Source: Tyto alba
Lineage: Eukaryota > Chordata > Aves > Strigiformes > Tytonidae
NCBI RefSeq assembly: GCF_018691265.1
Contig: NW_024881313.1
Coordinates: forward strand, 10,864,501-10,928,500
DNA length: 64,000 bases
Reading direction: 5' to 3'
The position numbers and the translations under genes are program-made. Below are positions 39,151-51,620 of this stretch, piece by piece. How positions within the stretch are numbered: position 1 is the first letter of the stretch; every line of letters starts with the position of its first letter. The notes under the pieces were generated by a model. The model ran no database searches and had not been told where the DNA came from. It worked only from the letters and a program-made list of their open reading frames with translations.

Positions 39151-39893
39151 ATTAACTATAATATGCAACTTTCACATGAGAAAGGTTACATTTACATTAG
39201 AAGTTTCATTTCAAGTAAAAGTTGATAAGCCAATAATGTTTTAAATCATGGATATCTACAAGTAACATTTTTTGTCTATAAAAATATGAACAGATGCAAA
39301 ATCAAGCTTTATCACAGTGAAAGCCTTGTATTTGTCTGAAGTCACGTACACTATACTTAATACTGGACTTCAGCACATTTTATTACCTGATTTTACCCCA
39401 GCTGCCTTATTTTCTATAGTGGAATAAGAGCCAAAGATCTTGGCAGAATGGAACCTGTTAAGTTACATGTCACTCTCCGATAAAGTACAGGGAAGAGGAA
39501 GGAAAGATTCCTGTACTGGGATGGGAGAGACTTATTTTAAAGAATTTTTGCTTGAAAATGTAGGGAAAAAGAATAAGAGATTTTCCAAGCAAAATTAGGC
39601 CAGCTGTATTTTAAACACTAAACCTCACTCAAAGAGGAAAGAAGAGTTGTCATGTTTCTGTTACAGTTACTAATCTTGGATTTTATTAAGGCTTTTGTAT
39701 TAGTGTGAGGGATCTTTGCTATGAACAGGCGGTGGAGCCATTTTTAGAAGCCCAGTAGAACAAGTTTCCCTCTCTAATGGAGGCTTTTTGTTCTGTATTA
39801 TATCATGTTCAAATTACAGTTCATTCAGGATAATGTAAATAGATGCTCTTCATTAGAGGAAAATTGTGCTATGAAATGAAGAAACAGCCTTCT

Positions 39894-42400
39894 TTATAAC
39901 AGAACATGATCCAGGTACAAATAGAAGTTTTGAAGGCAACTACTTGAGGTTGCATACCAGTGAAATGCAATGAACATCCATCTCTCAGTGCTTCTTGCAA
40001 AGCCTTGCTGCTTAACTGAAGCTGCCAACGACACTTGCCAAGCCACTTTGGTCTTGGGTGATTGAGGTGTCTCTGTTATCTTTTGATCTACCAGATTGGC
40101 CATGGGGGCAGTCAAAGATGGCAAGTATTTCAGCTACCATAGCTAGAGTCATTGATATTTAACCTGACAACAACTCAAAAGTTGGTCCAAGAGAGCATCT
40201 TACTGGAATTCTAATAGAAGAGACTCCACAGCAGTTAAGTTACATTTTAGACTAACTAGGGTTTTTGATACTTCTGCACAATAATGGCAGATGCAACACA
40301 AGATCTAACATGAGAGAGAGCTAAAATGGCACCATAGACTCTTGTCTTGTGTCCTTGGTGGTAGATATATTCTCATGCATCAAGTTGTATCAATGATACC
40401 TCTTCCCATATCTCACAATGAGAGAATAATTTTGGTACTAGCCCAACCACCACTTTGCCTATAATGTACCTGTTAATTTAACCAATTCTGCAGAAGTATA
40501 TGACCTCACTATGTAAGACTGAGCAGTCTGCTTTCTGAGAAACACCAATTGAAAAATATTTTGTCCCTTTTCTCCTTTCAAATGTTGTATATTTTACTTC
40601 TGTCTTTGATTTTCTATTGGAGTGTCTGTATAAAGAACTCTTCAAGACAGTTGGGGTTTGTAGGTGAAATAGTTGATGTGGGAGAGTATGTTCTATCAAC
40701 ATCCTTTTACTTTGAGCTTCCCAATATTGCCAATAGTGAAGGAGTTGAGAATATCTGAGAAAGCTCATTATGAAGTGGGTTGAGACCCTCTGCCACCCAC
40801 AGGCAGTTGGCCATAGCTGCCAGATCTTCTTGCAATACCAGCTCATCAGGAGTGGGGATCCCTCCCACCAGAAAAAATGCATCTGCAACAGGCAGCTATG
40901 CTATATGAATTCCTGACCTTGGCAGGAGAAGGTCATGATCCATGCCCTTCACAGTTAAAAGATTCTGCAAAGTGACAGCAGCTAGATCCCACATACTAGC
41001 TCCTCTGACATCCTAATTTAATAGAAATTATGAGATCATATATCTAAATTTTCAGTGTGGCAAAATCTTGGCTTTGGTTGACCCAGCCTGAGTTTGTCAA
41101 GGTCTGGGCACACTGAGACACTCCTGTGCAAGGAAGCACCTCAGCTGAACTGACAATAAAGCAGGAGCTGGCAGTTCCCATCCAAGTTTGGGTGTTATTT
41201 TTCTCCTCAAAGGTAACACACTGCCTCAGAGAAGCTCCCATGAAGTTCTGAATGCAGATACTTGCCTTTTTGCAAAGCCTAGATCCTTGTTACCCTGTAT
41301 TTTTAATTCACTGGTAGACAGAGTTGCTTCTTACACAGAAATCAAGAACTTGACTCTGTGAGGCAGTAGTTTCCAGCATTCCTCAGTCTACCCTGAAGTC
41401 ATCGCTGAAGTAATAGGGCAACCTGTGCCATCATATTCTGCATGGACACATTTGGAGCAGTGGTCTTTCCTTCTTAAATACAGTATTCTGCTGATAGGCA
41501 GCAACTTGCCTCCACATAGAGCAAAGGGCTTCTTGAAACCATGCTGTAACTTTGTCATTACTGTTGTTTTTTTCCTTGCTTATAAACAAACAGGAGACAT
41601 GTTTCTTGTACTGTTATTAATTTCATTAGTGTGGAAAACATTTCTACCCACAGCAGTGTACTTTTGAAAATGGAAAAAATATATTTTTTTTGAATACAGA
41701 TGGTTAGCTCATGTTGTCCTTTTTACCCTGATCATTACCATCCTCTACCCAATTCTTAGCCCATTTTTCATAGCAATCATCTCCACCCTCTCTGAAATTT
41801 GTCTTTAGAGAATCCAGGATTCTCTTCTTTCTTTCTTTTTCCAGATCTATGAAATAAAACTTGTTTCACCAAGTTTCTTGGGCTATGGTCTGGTAGCTGC
41901 AATATTTTTGATATCAAGACTCTCATTAAATTACAGAAAGAAAAAAAGTTTATATTTCATATTTACCTTTCTAAATCAAATTTTCTCCTTCCTTTTTTAA
42001 ATAAGAAAATATATTATTTCCAGGTTGCATTTGCCCTGAAGTGTACTTCACCAGAGCAAATCTAAGTGATTATAAACATAGGCCAAACACAGGTCTTCAC
42101 TCACAGTCTTGTAAATTAGGGTAGAAGAGCAATACCTCATATTCTGTTCATGGGTGCTTGATGTCTGGTTGAAATATGTAACCTCTTCCAAAACACCTCT
42201 TTATATGAGGTCAGCATCATCAATCTGGCATCTTCATAAGCAATAAGTTGCATACGAAGGAGGAGAATCACTAATAACAATCCCATTTGTAACTTTCTCA
42301 GTGTGACCATCTGTGTTTGCTGGTGTGGGGAGGTATGCAACAGTTTCTTCCTTGTCCATTTCAGTATGGCACTGAATAGAGTTTTCTTTTAACTATGGCA
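39894..42400 (-). other. unusually open stretch, possible decayed coding sequence
   Basis: Four minus-strand open frames of 65 to 136 codons lie within 2.5 kb (39894-40124, 40478-40888, 41044-41241, 42137-42340). Between them, other minus frames are also open for 50-70 codons and are separated by single stops. Several translated stretches have balanced, protein-like composition, for example 'VGGIPTPDELVLQEDLAAMA' (about 40800-40860), 'KTRVYGAILALSHVRS' (near 40320) and 'TVAYLPTPANTDGHTEKV' (about 42285-42345). A pseudogene with frameshifts would look like this. Against it, two or three minus frames look about equally plausible over much of the region, two plus-strand frames are open too, and I recognise no family. 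Higher local GC could explain the low stop density. Confidence 0.22.
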
Positions 42401-42440
42401 CTGATATTAAGAAACAAGTTGATGAATCGTTTTTGGCATA

Positions 42441-42500
42441 TCACCTCTATGCCAGTGTTTTATTTATAGTTCTCTTCTGTGCCAATATTTTATTTATGGT
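42441..42500. repeat. imperfect 30-bp tandem duplication
   Basis: Units 42441-42470 and 42471-42500 match at 24 of 30 positions. The shared core is 'tttatttat' preceded by 'gcca'. It is older than the duplications at 2.9 and 25.4 kb. Confidence 0.75.
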
Positions 42501-42956
42501 ATTAAATATATAAAGAGGTTATAATGCAGAAAAAAAGGCTATTATGGAAAAACAGAAGCTGTTTTGTCCAATAGCCATACTTATGAACAAGGCCTCCTGG
42601 CTTAACACACACTAATATTCAACCATATACAGAACTGAGATATTTTCTTTTTTTATTCAGTCAGGTATTTTATCTGTGTCCCACACTGGTGCATAAAATG
42701 CAGGACATTTCTTCCTAAGGAACTGACATGAATCAGATCTTATCTTTTAGGAGAGAACAATGTTCTGAGTTTAGTTTTGAAATCAGGTCCCTGAATATCT
42801 TTGCTGCTTGCAAGTACATTAGTATTAAACAGAGTCCACAAGTTATTATGTAACCATTGTAACTAATGTATAAATACTGCAACTTTAGCTTAACTTAGCA
42901 CTAGTTTTAGTACTGAACTCATTTTATTAACACTTTTTATTGGAATTGTTAGTAAA

Positions 42957-43085
42957 TCGATCCCTACCTCCTCTTTAAGGCAGTCAGCTCCTCCTTGTGG
43001 CTACTCGCAGCCGGCACCAGCACAGGCTCCGGGAACTCCTGCCTTTGTCCTTGCTCCTTGATAAGCGGAGCAGGGAAGGGGGACC
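42957..43085. other. small GC-rich block
   Basis: About 130 bp with four to five CpGs and long C/G-rich words, inside AT-rich DNA. No repeat family or gene recognised. It could be a fragment of an old mobile element or a small regulatory element. Confidence 0.4.
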
Positions 43086-45397
43086 TGTGGATTACTTTTC
43101 CTCCTTAAAACACAGAATAGAATAGGAAAATCTTTTGTCATTCAAAGTTATCGATGGAAAAAAGAAACTAAAACAAATGTTTGCACTGTTCCTTTCGTTA
43201 GTTTCTCCTACTTTTCACAGCCTGAATCTTACTCGTCATACAAATGTGAGCTGTGTCTATATTACTCAATTACTCACACTCCTGCCTCTGCTGCATCAAT
43301 ACTTTTTGAAGTGCTTTGTAAATCTGAGCAGTAAAAGCCAAACTATTCTATAGACTGAAGGCTGAAAGCCTGAAAAAAATATCTGTAAGAATATTTTTCC
43401 TTTTTAGATCTTTCCTTCCCTTAATTTCAGCAATGTCACTCACACGAGTAGTTACTCACATGCTTGCATGCTTGTCGAAGTGGGTCTCTGTCACTCAGCC
43501 AGGAACGTATTTCTGACAATCTGCCTGGTTTTCCTTACTCAGTTTTACTGCCTAACTGCCTATTTCTGCCATGATGTTTCACCTGTTGAAACTGCCCAGT
43601 AAAACTCTTGAACAGCACCCAACATTGTCACCACAGTTGTCACTTCTCCTTTCTTACATGTGAATATCTATCAAAAAACACAGAAAAAAAAGCACAGTCT
43701 CTCTCTCTCCCCTCGTGTCTTCATATCAGACTCGGTGAATGTCCAAATAAAAATACAGCTGCAGAATTGCAAATTATCAGTGCAACAGAAGAACAGCTCA
43801 CACACTGATACCTATATATTGAATTTATTATATAGGACTACATGCAAAACTTAGTTATCCCTTGATGTGTAAATCTTCTTTCAGAAAAAAATTAAAAACC
43901 ATTTCAGGGAATGAACATAAGAAGTTTCAATAAAATCCACTGGCAATGAACTATCGGCTGCATGTCAGAATGCTATCCACCCAATTATCAGCAAAGGGCA
44001 GAACATCTGCTGCCATTGCTCAAGTTACTGCATGCCACCAGCAATTTCCAGATTTTAGGTCCCTATATTAAGGCAGTACTCTGAGTTAACCAGTAAAGAT
44101 GTGATTCTGGTGGCCATCTTAAAGTACCAGCTAAAGACCTACTTTTCAGAAGCAGGTATTTAATGCTTTTTTTTGTGAGAAATAAGGTATGGTGCATCAT
44201 GCCAGGCACCTACAGAGAGAGCCGACCCAAATCAATAGCTAGGATCTTAGCAGGAGGTTAAGAACCCACGCACAGCACAGCAAGCAGACAAGACAAGTTT
44301 CATTTCTGATATAAATACAGAATGCACCAAAGAAAGCCTACAGGCATTGAATCTTTTAGAATCAGTGTAATTAGCTTACTCAACTATTTTAATATTGAAA
44401 GATACAGCCTTGCGTGCCAAAGCACATAGACAACAATTAGCAAATAAATTTCTGTCTCTAGCCACTGGGAGGGAGAAAATTTTAGATATCAATAAAAATA
44501 TCAATAAAAGAACACCGTAAAAGCTTTTTGAACCTTCTACTTATGCATCTTGCAAAAAAATGGGAGGGATTATCTTGTGTCCTGAGTCCAGGGTTTTATT
44601 GTTACACAAATTTTGAGGATTGGGATTTTAATTTGTGTTGTACATATGAGAGACATCTGACCAATAAATCTTCCTGTAGTTGAGTGTTGAAGATGGCTTC
44701 AAGCCAATGCTGAGAATGCTCACCTTAAAGTAACCCCTTTTTATTTCTGTAACATCTTATTTTCAATTGAAATATTATTAGTAGTTATTATACTGGTGCC
44801 TTAATCTAAACTGAGATCAGGGAATTACTACTAAGGAACAGTCATTGAAAAACTTAGTTTGTAACTCATAGATTCAAAGGAAATGCATTTCACTTCCTAT
44901 TGGAAATTGAGGTTCAGGAAACTTGAGTTGAATGGAAATCTTCATTCTTTATCAAAAGGCTTTCCATCTATTAAGTATTATTAATTATATCCCCAGTTAC
45001 TTGAAACAAGGACAACTTGCATTATTCAGTGTTTTAAGATGACAAAATACGTAATAAGATTACTCAGTGTTTTAAAAAAATACATCTCACATTTGAATGA
45101 AAATCTGAAATTTTGTAGTTTTCCACAGAATTCACAATCTGCATGAATTTTGACTTGTTATGATACTGAAAATTATTTTTAATTCCAGTGTGGGCTCTAA
45201 AGCCAGCTTTTGACCCCATGTTCTTCTTTTCTGGGGGGGAAAAAAAAAAAAAAAAAAGAGAGGGGAAAAAAAAAAGTAAACTGAACTAAGCAAAATTAAT
45301 TCTGTAGCTGTCAGGAAAGCCTATAATATATTCTGTTCAGTCCTGGAGTCAGGACAATTTCTAAAATAGTAGAACTACAACTGACTCAGACAGAACC
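43086..45397. other. unique AT-rich non-coding DNA
   Basis: No gene recognised. An A-rich tract with GAGAGGGG in the middle lies at 45233-45276. The stretch 44100-44170 ('acctacttttcagaagcagg') may be another old repeat trace but is too short to call. Confidence 0.5.
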
Positions 45398-45468
45398 CCA
45401 TCTAAAGCTCCCCGAATTCAATAGCAATTCTTTCAGTGAGTCTAATGGGCTTTGGGTCATGGCCTCAT
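45398..45468. repeat. ancient interspersed-repeat trace
   Basis: 'tttcagtgagtctaatgggc' followed by 'tttgggtcatggcc' resembles the old amniote motif 'cactgacttcaatgggcttt' followed by 'ggatcaggcc'. It may belong to the same family as the traces at 38.6, 39.1 and 53.6 kb. Confidence 0.45.
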
Positions 45469-45539
45469 GCATTAAACTAATTTATATAGAAAAAAATCTA
45501 TTTCCTTTTACTTTCAATTAATCAGAGGACTGGGTGTGA

Positions 45540-46265
45540 CCTATTGGAGCAATGGTAAATAATACAGAGAACAGGTCAGTATTGTAGAGTGACTTGGATC
45601 ACTCAGAGAGGTCAGCTCAGATCCAAACATAGGTTTGAAAGCAGCCAAGTGCATGGTCTTCTATCTAGAAACAAGGAGTACTCGTAAGATGAGAAGGCTA
45701 TTGTTGAGAGCAATGATTCTGTCTCAAGATTGATAACAAATTACTATAATGGTAGATGACCAGATGAACCTGATTTCCTTCAGTGAGCTAACATGATCCT
45801 TAATTGATTTGCAGGCAAGGGAACATGATAAAAGTGGTAAGGCAGCATTAATGGCACCATTACTGGAATTCTGCGTCCAGAATTAATATCTATAATTCTA
45901 AAAGGATATCAAGTAATTGGAAGCGATTTTGGAAAGATGCAATGATGCAGTCTTCAAAATATTCCTCACTGTGAGAGACAGGAAAAGCACAGCCTATTTG
46001 GTTGATCTGTCAAATGACCTGGAGATAATTTGCACATTGGTTATGTGGAAAAAAATATTTCTGATAGTGAGTAGGAGTTTAATCTGGCAGGAAAAGGTAT
46101 AACAAGATCAAAACAAAATTTGACTAGAAGCTAAGGGAGGATTTGAAATAATGAGGAAAACTAACTTTTGGAGTAAAAGTGATATTACAATTACCCAGCA
46201 TTGCATCATTTATGTAAGACTTTTTTGTTGTCACCTTTTACCCCAAAAGAATTCTGGTTTGTTAA
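45540..46265 (+). mobile_element. ancient CR1 LINE fragment (end of ORF2 region)
   Basis: A run of blocks in the order of the CR1 reverse-transcriptase C-terminal region: 'gagtgacttggatcactcag', 'agccaagtgcatggtcttct' with 'atctagaaacaa', then 'gagctaacatgatccttaat'. After these come 'actggaattctgcgtccaga', 'aaaaggatatcaagtaattg', 'gaaaaaaatatttctgatag', and 'tttaatctggcaggaaaagg' followed by 'tataacaagatc'. These match old amniote CR1 copies ('actggaatactgtgtccag', 'aaggatattgacaaattgga', 'tttaatctagcagaaaaagg' and so on). It is heavily diverged with many stops and indels. The 3' end with its octamer repeats is not seen. It is much older than the two CR1 3' ends at 51.4 and 60.9 kb. Confidence 0.75.
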
Positions 46266-47205
46266 AGAAATTAATGGATGACAGTAGCATGATGGCTCTG
46301 GCATAGGAACCAGAGGCACAAAAGAGCAAGTTGTGTAAGGAGTTTAGGGGTAATGAAGGGTCTTGAAGCTAGCAGATACAGGATCTTATATGCAGTCATT
46401 TGCTGATTTCGTATGAGAAGTATGAGTAATAGATAACCTGATACATTGGCTCTACTTACATCTAGAAATGTGTGATTTGATCTGAGTCCATTCAGGCTAT
46501 GTGTTTGAGCACTGCTGTGTTTAGTGAGGATTGTTATGTATGGTATACCAGTGGAATGGTTCTAGTACGGGTACTGTGATTCATCTGTTGGCCATTAAAC
46601 TATTAATCCTCTGAAAGTATAGTATGGTTAAGAGTCATATGACTGTCTACATACAAATGGGTATAGTACATATATTGAATGTATTACTTGAGTTAATGTA
46701 ATATGATGGGGTAGATAGGTTAAGGTTGAAGGTGGTTATAGGTGGCTAGAATGTCTTTTGACTTAAAAATCTATGACTTTGCAATATGAACAAGACAAAT
46801 ACATGATAGTTATTTGCTGAACCACAGGTGGCATTTTTTCCAGGTTGAGTTTGGTAGGTGGCTCATCTGCTTGAGGCCATATTGATGATGATGTCATTGG
46901 GTTTGGAATCTGCCATAGATGTTACAATCCCTTATGTATGGAGCTTTGTAGATCCAATGTCACTAATAAATGCCAGAACTTATTCTCCAGTTGCAGATTT
47001 ATCCCGCCACCCTGAGTCTCTCCATCCTGAGCAGAGAGGTAGTAAGACACAAACAGAAATGAAGCAGATGCAGAGAGCTGAGCAAGCTCAAGCATCTGTG
47101 TGAAGAAGCTTTCTCTGCTTTAGTAGGAGGCTAAAGGTTTATATGGTGTGGACTAGAACCACAAAATTAATAGTCCTTTTGGGTACCAAATAGATTAGGA
47201 TTCCA
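46266..47205. other. unique non-coding DNA
   Basis: No gene or repeat recognised. The plus-strand frame 46858-47103 has no known motif. Confidence 0.5.
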
Positions 47206-47630
47206 ACAGGAGTTTATGCCTAGGGGACCTCACAGGGTCTGTGCCCTGGGATAGCAACCAACACAGCACAGAAACAGGCCCACCCAAGGGGACCACTGGA
47301 TAGGCCTCCACCAGCCCCTACCAACTGTGAACTAAAAAATCCCAATAAAACCTACCCCAACCACTCAGTGCAGTAGACACGCCGTGTCATGCACAGCAGG
47401 TAGTGTGGGAGTTCATTCCCCACTACAAGACTCATCACAGCACAGTGACAGTTGTTGGGACGTGCCACTAAAACCCTGGAATTTTTGCCATTGAGAAGAT
47501 GGAGGATGACCAGCAGCTTTTTCATGTGCCTGACGCACATCCACTGCTTTGCTGCCAAGGTGCACAGACCAAACACTTTAACAAGGGAAGGGCAACTACA
47601 AGTATGAGTTGCCACCATCACTGCTAGAAC
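47206..47630. other. unexplained GC-richer block
   Basis: About 425 bp with clearly higher GC than its flanks. It holds an open minus-strand frame at 47352-47621 (89 codons, nine Cys, no motif recognised). The other end is C-rich on the plus strand ('accaacacagcacagaaaca', 'aataaaacctaccccaacca'). It has the sharp edges of an inserted element, but I find no clear terminal repeats or target-site duplication. Confidence 0.35.
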
Positions 47631-49411
47631 AGTTGTGCATTTATTTCCCTGGGTAGGGATATCAAGCCCAGATAGGAATTAAGAGAGTCATGGTTATTCC
47701 CATCATAGTCAGACATTTCTGTTCTACTTTACCAATCCTTCTCATAGTAATCACAATGAATCAGAGATGAGTAAATAAAAAGCTAAAACCACTAAACACA
47801 TAAGAAAATGTAAAGGGCACTTAATAAAACTCTTTTATTTGCTATTTCAATTTTTAATACAGTCTATCATAATTAATTTTTATGATCTTAAGCTAAATTA
47901 AAAGCAACAGGTAGCACTGCATGGAAGGAAAAGTATAAGGGCACCTTAATGGGGCCACCCAACATAGTTCCCTGTAGGCAACCATAACTTAATTTAAAAG
48001 CACACTTGATATGCAGCAATACACCCAAGTAAAATGGCAGGTGATCCTCACAACAGAATAAGAAGTAGCTGTTGTATCCATCCTCAGCCACAGTAAATCT
48101 GTATGAACATGGTGCTTTTCATTAAGCAATCAATAATATATTTTATTAGTTCCAGAACACTGCATACAACCCACTAGAAGTAATCTCACTCCACAGTTTT
48201 GAGTGTGAATACCAAAATTAAACCAAGAAAAAATAAATTAGTTTTTCTGAAATCTGGAGGGTTTTGAGTTGTAAAAGTCCAATTACAAATTAGCAAGCTG
48301 TGAATAATCAGATTTAAAAAAAAAAAAAAAAAAAAAAACAACACAGTTTCAAAACTGCATGATCTTTATTTATAAAATCCCTAAAGATTTATGAAGTTAA
48401 ATAGTAATTGGTAATAAATGAGACCACTGATGATAGCTAAAAGAATCACTGCTTTTTACTTCTAGTTTTTGAAGTAATACCTGGCCTTTTGGGAGTACCA
48501 TGTTCTTTCTGCAACATGGATGTTTGAAATATAAACAAATAATGAGACAGCTTTGTGTGATTCCTGGGTACTGACAAATATATCTGCATTTGAAAACATC
48601 TGATCTTCCATTCTCCTTCCAGTAGAGAAGTGGGTAGATTTCCAAATGTGTTCATCCACCTGCTCCCATTAAAGGGAGATATCGGCTCTTTAAAATGTTT
48701 GGAAATATGGTTTACTTCATTACAGCACCAGAATGAAGATAACCATGTCTTGAAACTCATCCAGATCTAGATGCTGAGGACTTCTGAAAATCTTCCTGAC
48801 TTCATATCAGCATGTTAATATCAACTAGCATGTATATGTTTCATATGGATAAGATGCATCTCTTCATCATATCTGTAATTCAATCTTGGCATGGTTATTT
48901 TTAAGTTCTAAGGAGGAGATAATTTTGTATACGACTCTCCTTTTAGCATGTGAGAATGTAAAAATCAAACATAGTGATTTTTTCATTCAGTTGCAAACTC
49001 TCACTGAAGTGAATGACCCTTTAAAAATGTTAGGAAACCAGGCCACTCAGAATATGAGAGGCACATTTCAATCTGGTTGCATCGGAAATACTCAAGAGTG
49101 AATAGTGAGGAATGTATTTTCAGTCTTAGAGAGCACCTGTATTCTGAGGGACTAGCTGAAATTGTGAGAAAATCAGCCACATAAATTGAAAGCATGAAAA
49201 TAAGAAAAAAAAACCAAACACATCCCAGGGACTTCACAGTCTATTCACTGAATCCTCTAAGTGCTGTTCAGGCAAAACCTTACATATGTATTGCCTAAGA
49301 GATGATTATTCAGGGACTTAATGACTAAATTCAGGAATAAATGTCTGTAGATTTAGACCTGTAAAAACAGAGAAAATCTCCTGTATGAAACCACCACAAA
49401 CAAAAGAAAAG
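47631..49411. other. unique AT-rich non-coding DNA
   Basis: No gene recognised. Poly-A run at 48316-48338. Three overlapping minus-strand frames at 48397-48760 lack any known motif. Confidence 0.5.
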
Positions 49412-49532
49412 ATGTCCCAACAGCTAGGACATTTGCCAAAGACTTAGAAGACTTGGGTTTATACTTTTAATTACTCATAAACTTTTAACAAATGACTTAT
49501 GTCACAGACCTACCAGCTAATAATAAAATACA
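49412..49532 (+). repeat. MIR/CORE-SINE remnant
   Basis: 'cagctaggacatttgcc', 'gacttagaagacttgggttt' and 'acttttaacaaatgactta' keep the order and spacing of the MIR motifs 'gttagggcactagcc', 'gacttgggagacctgggttc' and 'accttgggcaagtcactta'. Confidence 0.6.
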
Positions 49533-51436
49533 ACTAAACTCTCTTCTCTCCCACAGCTATTGTCCAAACTATTTACTGGGAACGGTCTACAGTCCAAACT
49601 ATCTTCCAAACCATGCTTGACAATTGTCTGGGAAAGTATTAGATGATCCAATTGAGAACTGTGCCAAGGAGTGTGCTAATAACGGTTAGACCTCCTGAAT
49701 GCCATTGCCTAAGCCTGTATCCCATCTCTATTTAGTATACTACTGCAGTTAAATCCATTGTGAACGTGTGAGAAATGCAAGAAAGCACTCTCTATTGTGC
49801 AATATTCCAGTACTATGGGCAAGAAATTTCTGTGAAAACAATAAATCCTTTCTGTAAAATAATGAAAAGAATCAGTGATGTAGTCATGCGCTCATGAAGT
49901 ACAAGAACTTCTCTTAGATGATACTCTTCCAATCACAAACTCTGACTTGAAGTCATGGAGAAAAGTTATATGACTTTGTCAATATAAATGAGCAGATGTG
50001 AACCTGATATTGATACATGCACATTGTACAACGAAGCACAAAAGCCCACAATTATATATCACATACACATTCCCAGGTTGGTAGATTTTGTGTTCCTTGA
50101 GAAAGGTGATGTATTGTTCAAGCACACACAATTTCACACTGGATCAGCCAAACCCTTCAAAAATTTGTCTTCAAACTATGGTCTGTTTCAAGAATCACAG
50201 AACAAATCCCATTCACTACGACTGGGAGGAACTCAATCTCTCTGGAACTGGCTCAAAGAAAGATTTTTTTAATAGAATTTTAGGACCAACTTCTTGAACG
50301 TGATGCTTGCATCCTAATTTTTAGCAGAAATGGAAAGGCAAAAAGCAGTCTTCAATGACATAAGTGATATTTCGTATTTCTGAAAAAAAAAAGATAATGG
50401 TCACTTGATTTAGAGACTTAAAAGACATAATTCCACTAAGAGTTATTAACACTTACACTGATATATCATTTAGGCAAATTGTCACACATCTAACCCATAG
50501 AGTTATATCTATATAGAATAGAGATACGGCTGTTTGAACATTACTAAATTTACCACCAGTTTTCTTTGTGAACTTAGCTGATATTGCAGACAGAATCCAT
50601 GCAGTGCAAATTATGCTCTATTTCAAAGATACCAGCTTTAAAATGAAGTTCGTTTTCTTGCATAAATAGGATACAATATAAACAAAGGTTCTTAGACAAC
50701 TCAACATCGAGACTGAAAAATACTTTCAATCTGTGCTAGTTAGCATAAAACAACATTATGTTTCCCTGAATGACTATACTAAACATTTAACAAAAAAAGT
50801 CTGCATTTAGAAGCCATAATTTGACTGGTTTCAGTTGCAAAGCCTTCTGATTACTACTATTAAAAAACTTACCATGATTCATGCCTATTTCTGAAGAAAA
50901 AAGCTGGCTGGGAACAAAAAAACACAACAATAACTTATACATTTTTCATTAAATTATGTTTTTCCTATGAATTTGGAGGATTTTAAAAGCTTTTTAAATA
51001 GAAATTATTTTTAATTTTAATTTTATTCCCACTCTGCAGGCTATTATTTTTATTTAACCAGCAAAATGGAGATGAAAAATAAAATCAGGATTAAAACATA
51101 AAGAAAGAAAGGCAGGGCATTAATGGATCTTTATTAAATAAATATTTGTAGGGATAATTTCAGTAAGAGAATAATTTTAAGTGGATGATTCTGCAATTGT
51201 GATGAAAATACAGGTGAAACTAAAAGTTATCATGTAAAATTTTTGTAGAAATCTACTTTCTTGCTAGTTTCCAAGGGAAAAAGATGAACAAAAAATAAAA
51301 CAAACAAATAACACCCTACCCCACTCCTCCAAAACCCCAGCAAAACAAAAACAACACTACAAAGAAACAAATACATTCTCCAGTATGACACAGGAATTTC
51401 CAGTGATACTCTGTAGGTATCCAGCTATAGCTTTAG
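49533..51436. other. unique AT-rich non-coding DNA
   Basis: No gene or repeat family recognised. The overlapping plus-strand frames at 49988-50297 lack known motifs. Confidence 0.5.
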
Positions 51437-51620
51437 CATCACAGAACTGAGGTTGTTGGAAGAGACAGAGCTTGGGACACCTCTTAGTCAACCTCCTGCT
51501 CAAAGCAGGCTCAGCTATGAGTTCAGATGAGGTTGCTTGAGGTTTTTATCCAAGCAGGTCTTAAAAATCACCAAGAACAGAGTCTATCACTGACACTGCA
51601 AGAAAGATCTTCCTAAGTCA
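51437..51620 (-). mobile_element. CR1 LINE 3'-end fragment
   Basis: Plus strand reads 'catcacagaactgaggttgt' then 'tggaagagac', 'cctcctgctcaaagcaggct', 'caggtcttaaaaatcaccaa'. This matches the reverse complement of avian CR1 3' ends ('atcacagaatcactgaggtt', 'ggaagagacct', 'ccctgctcaaagcagggtca', 'cgggttttgaatgtctcca'). The element therefore runs on the minus strand and is 5'-truncated, as is usual for CR1. Confidence 0.88.

Noticed and set aside
46823..46836. CTCF-like 'ccacaggtggca'
   Set aside because: One base short between the two halves of the core.
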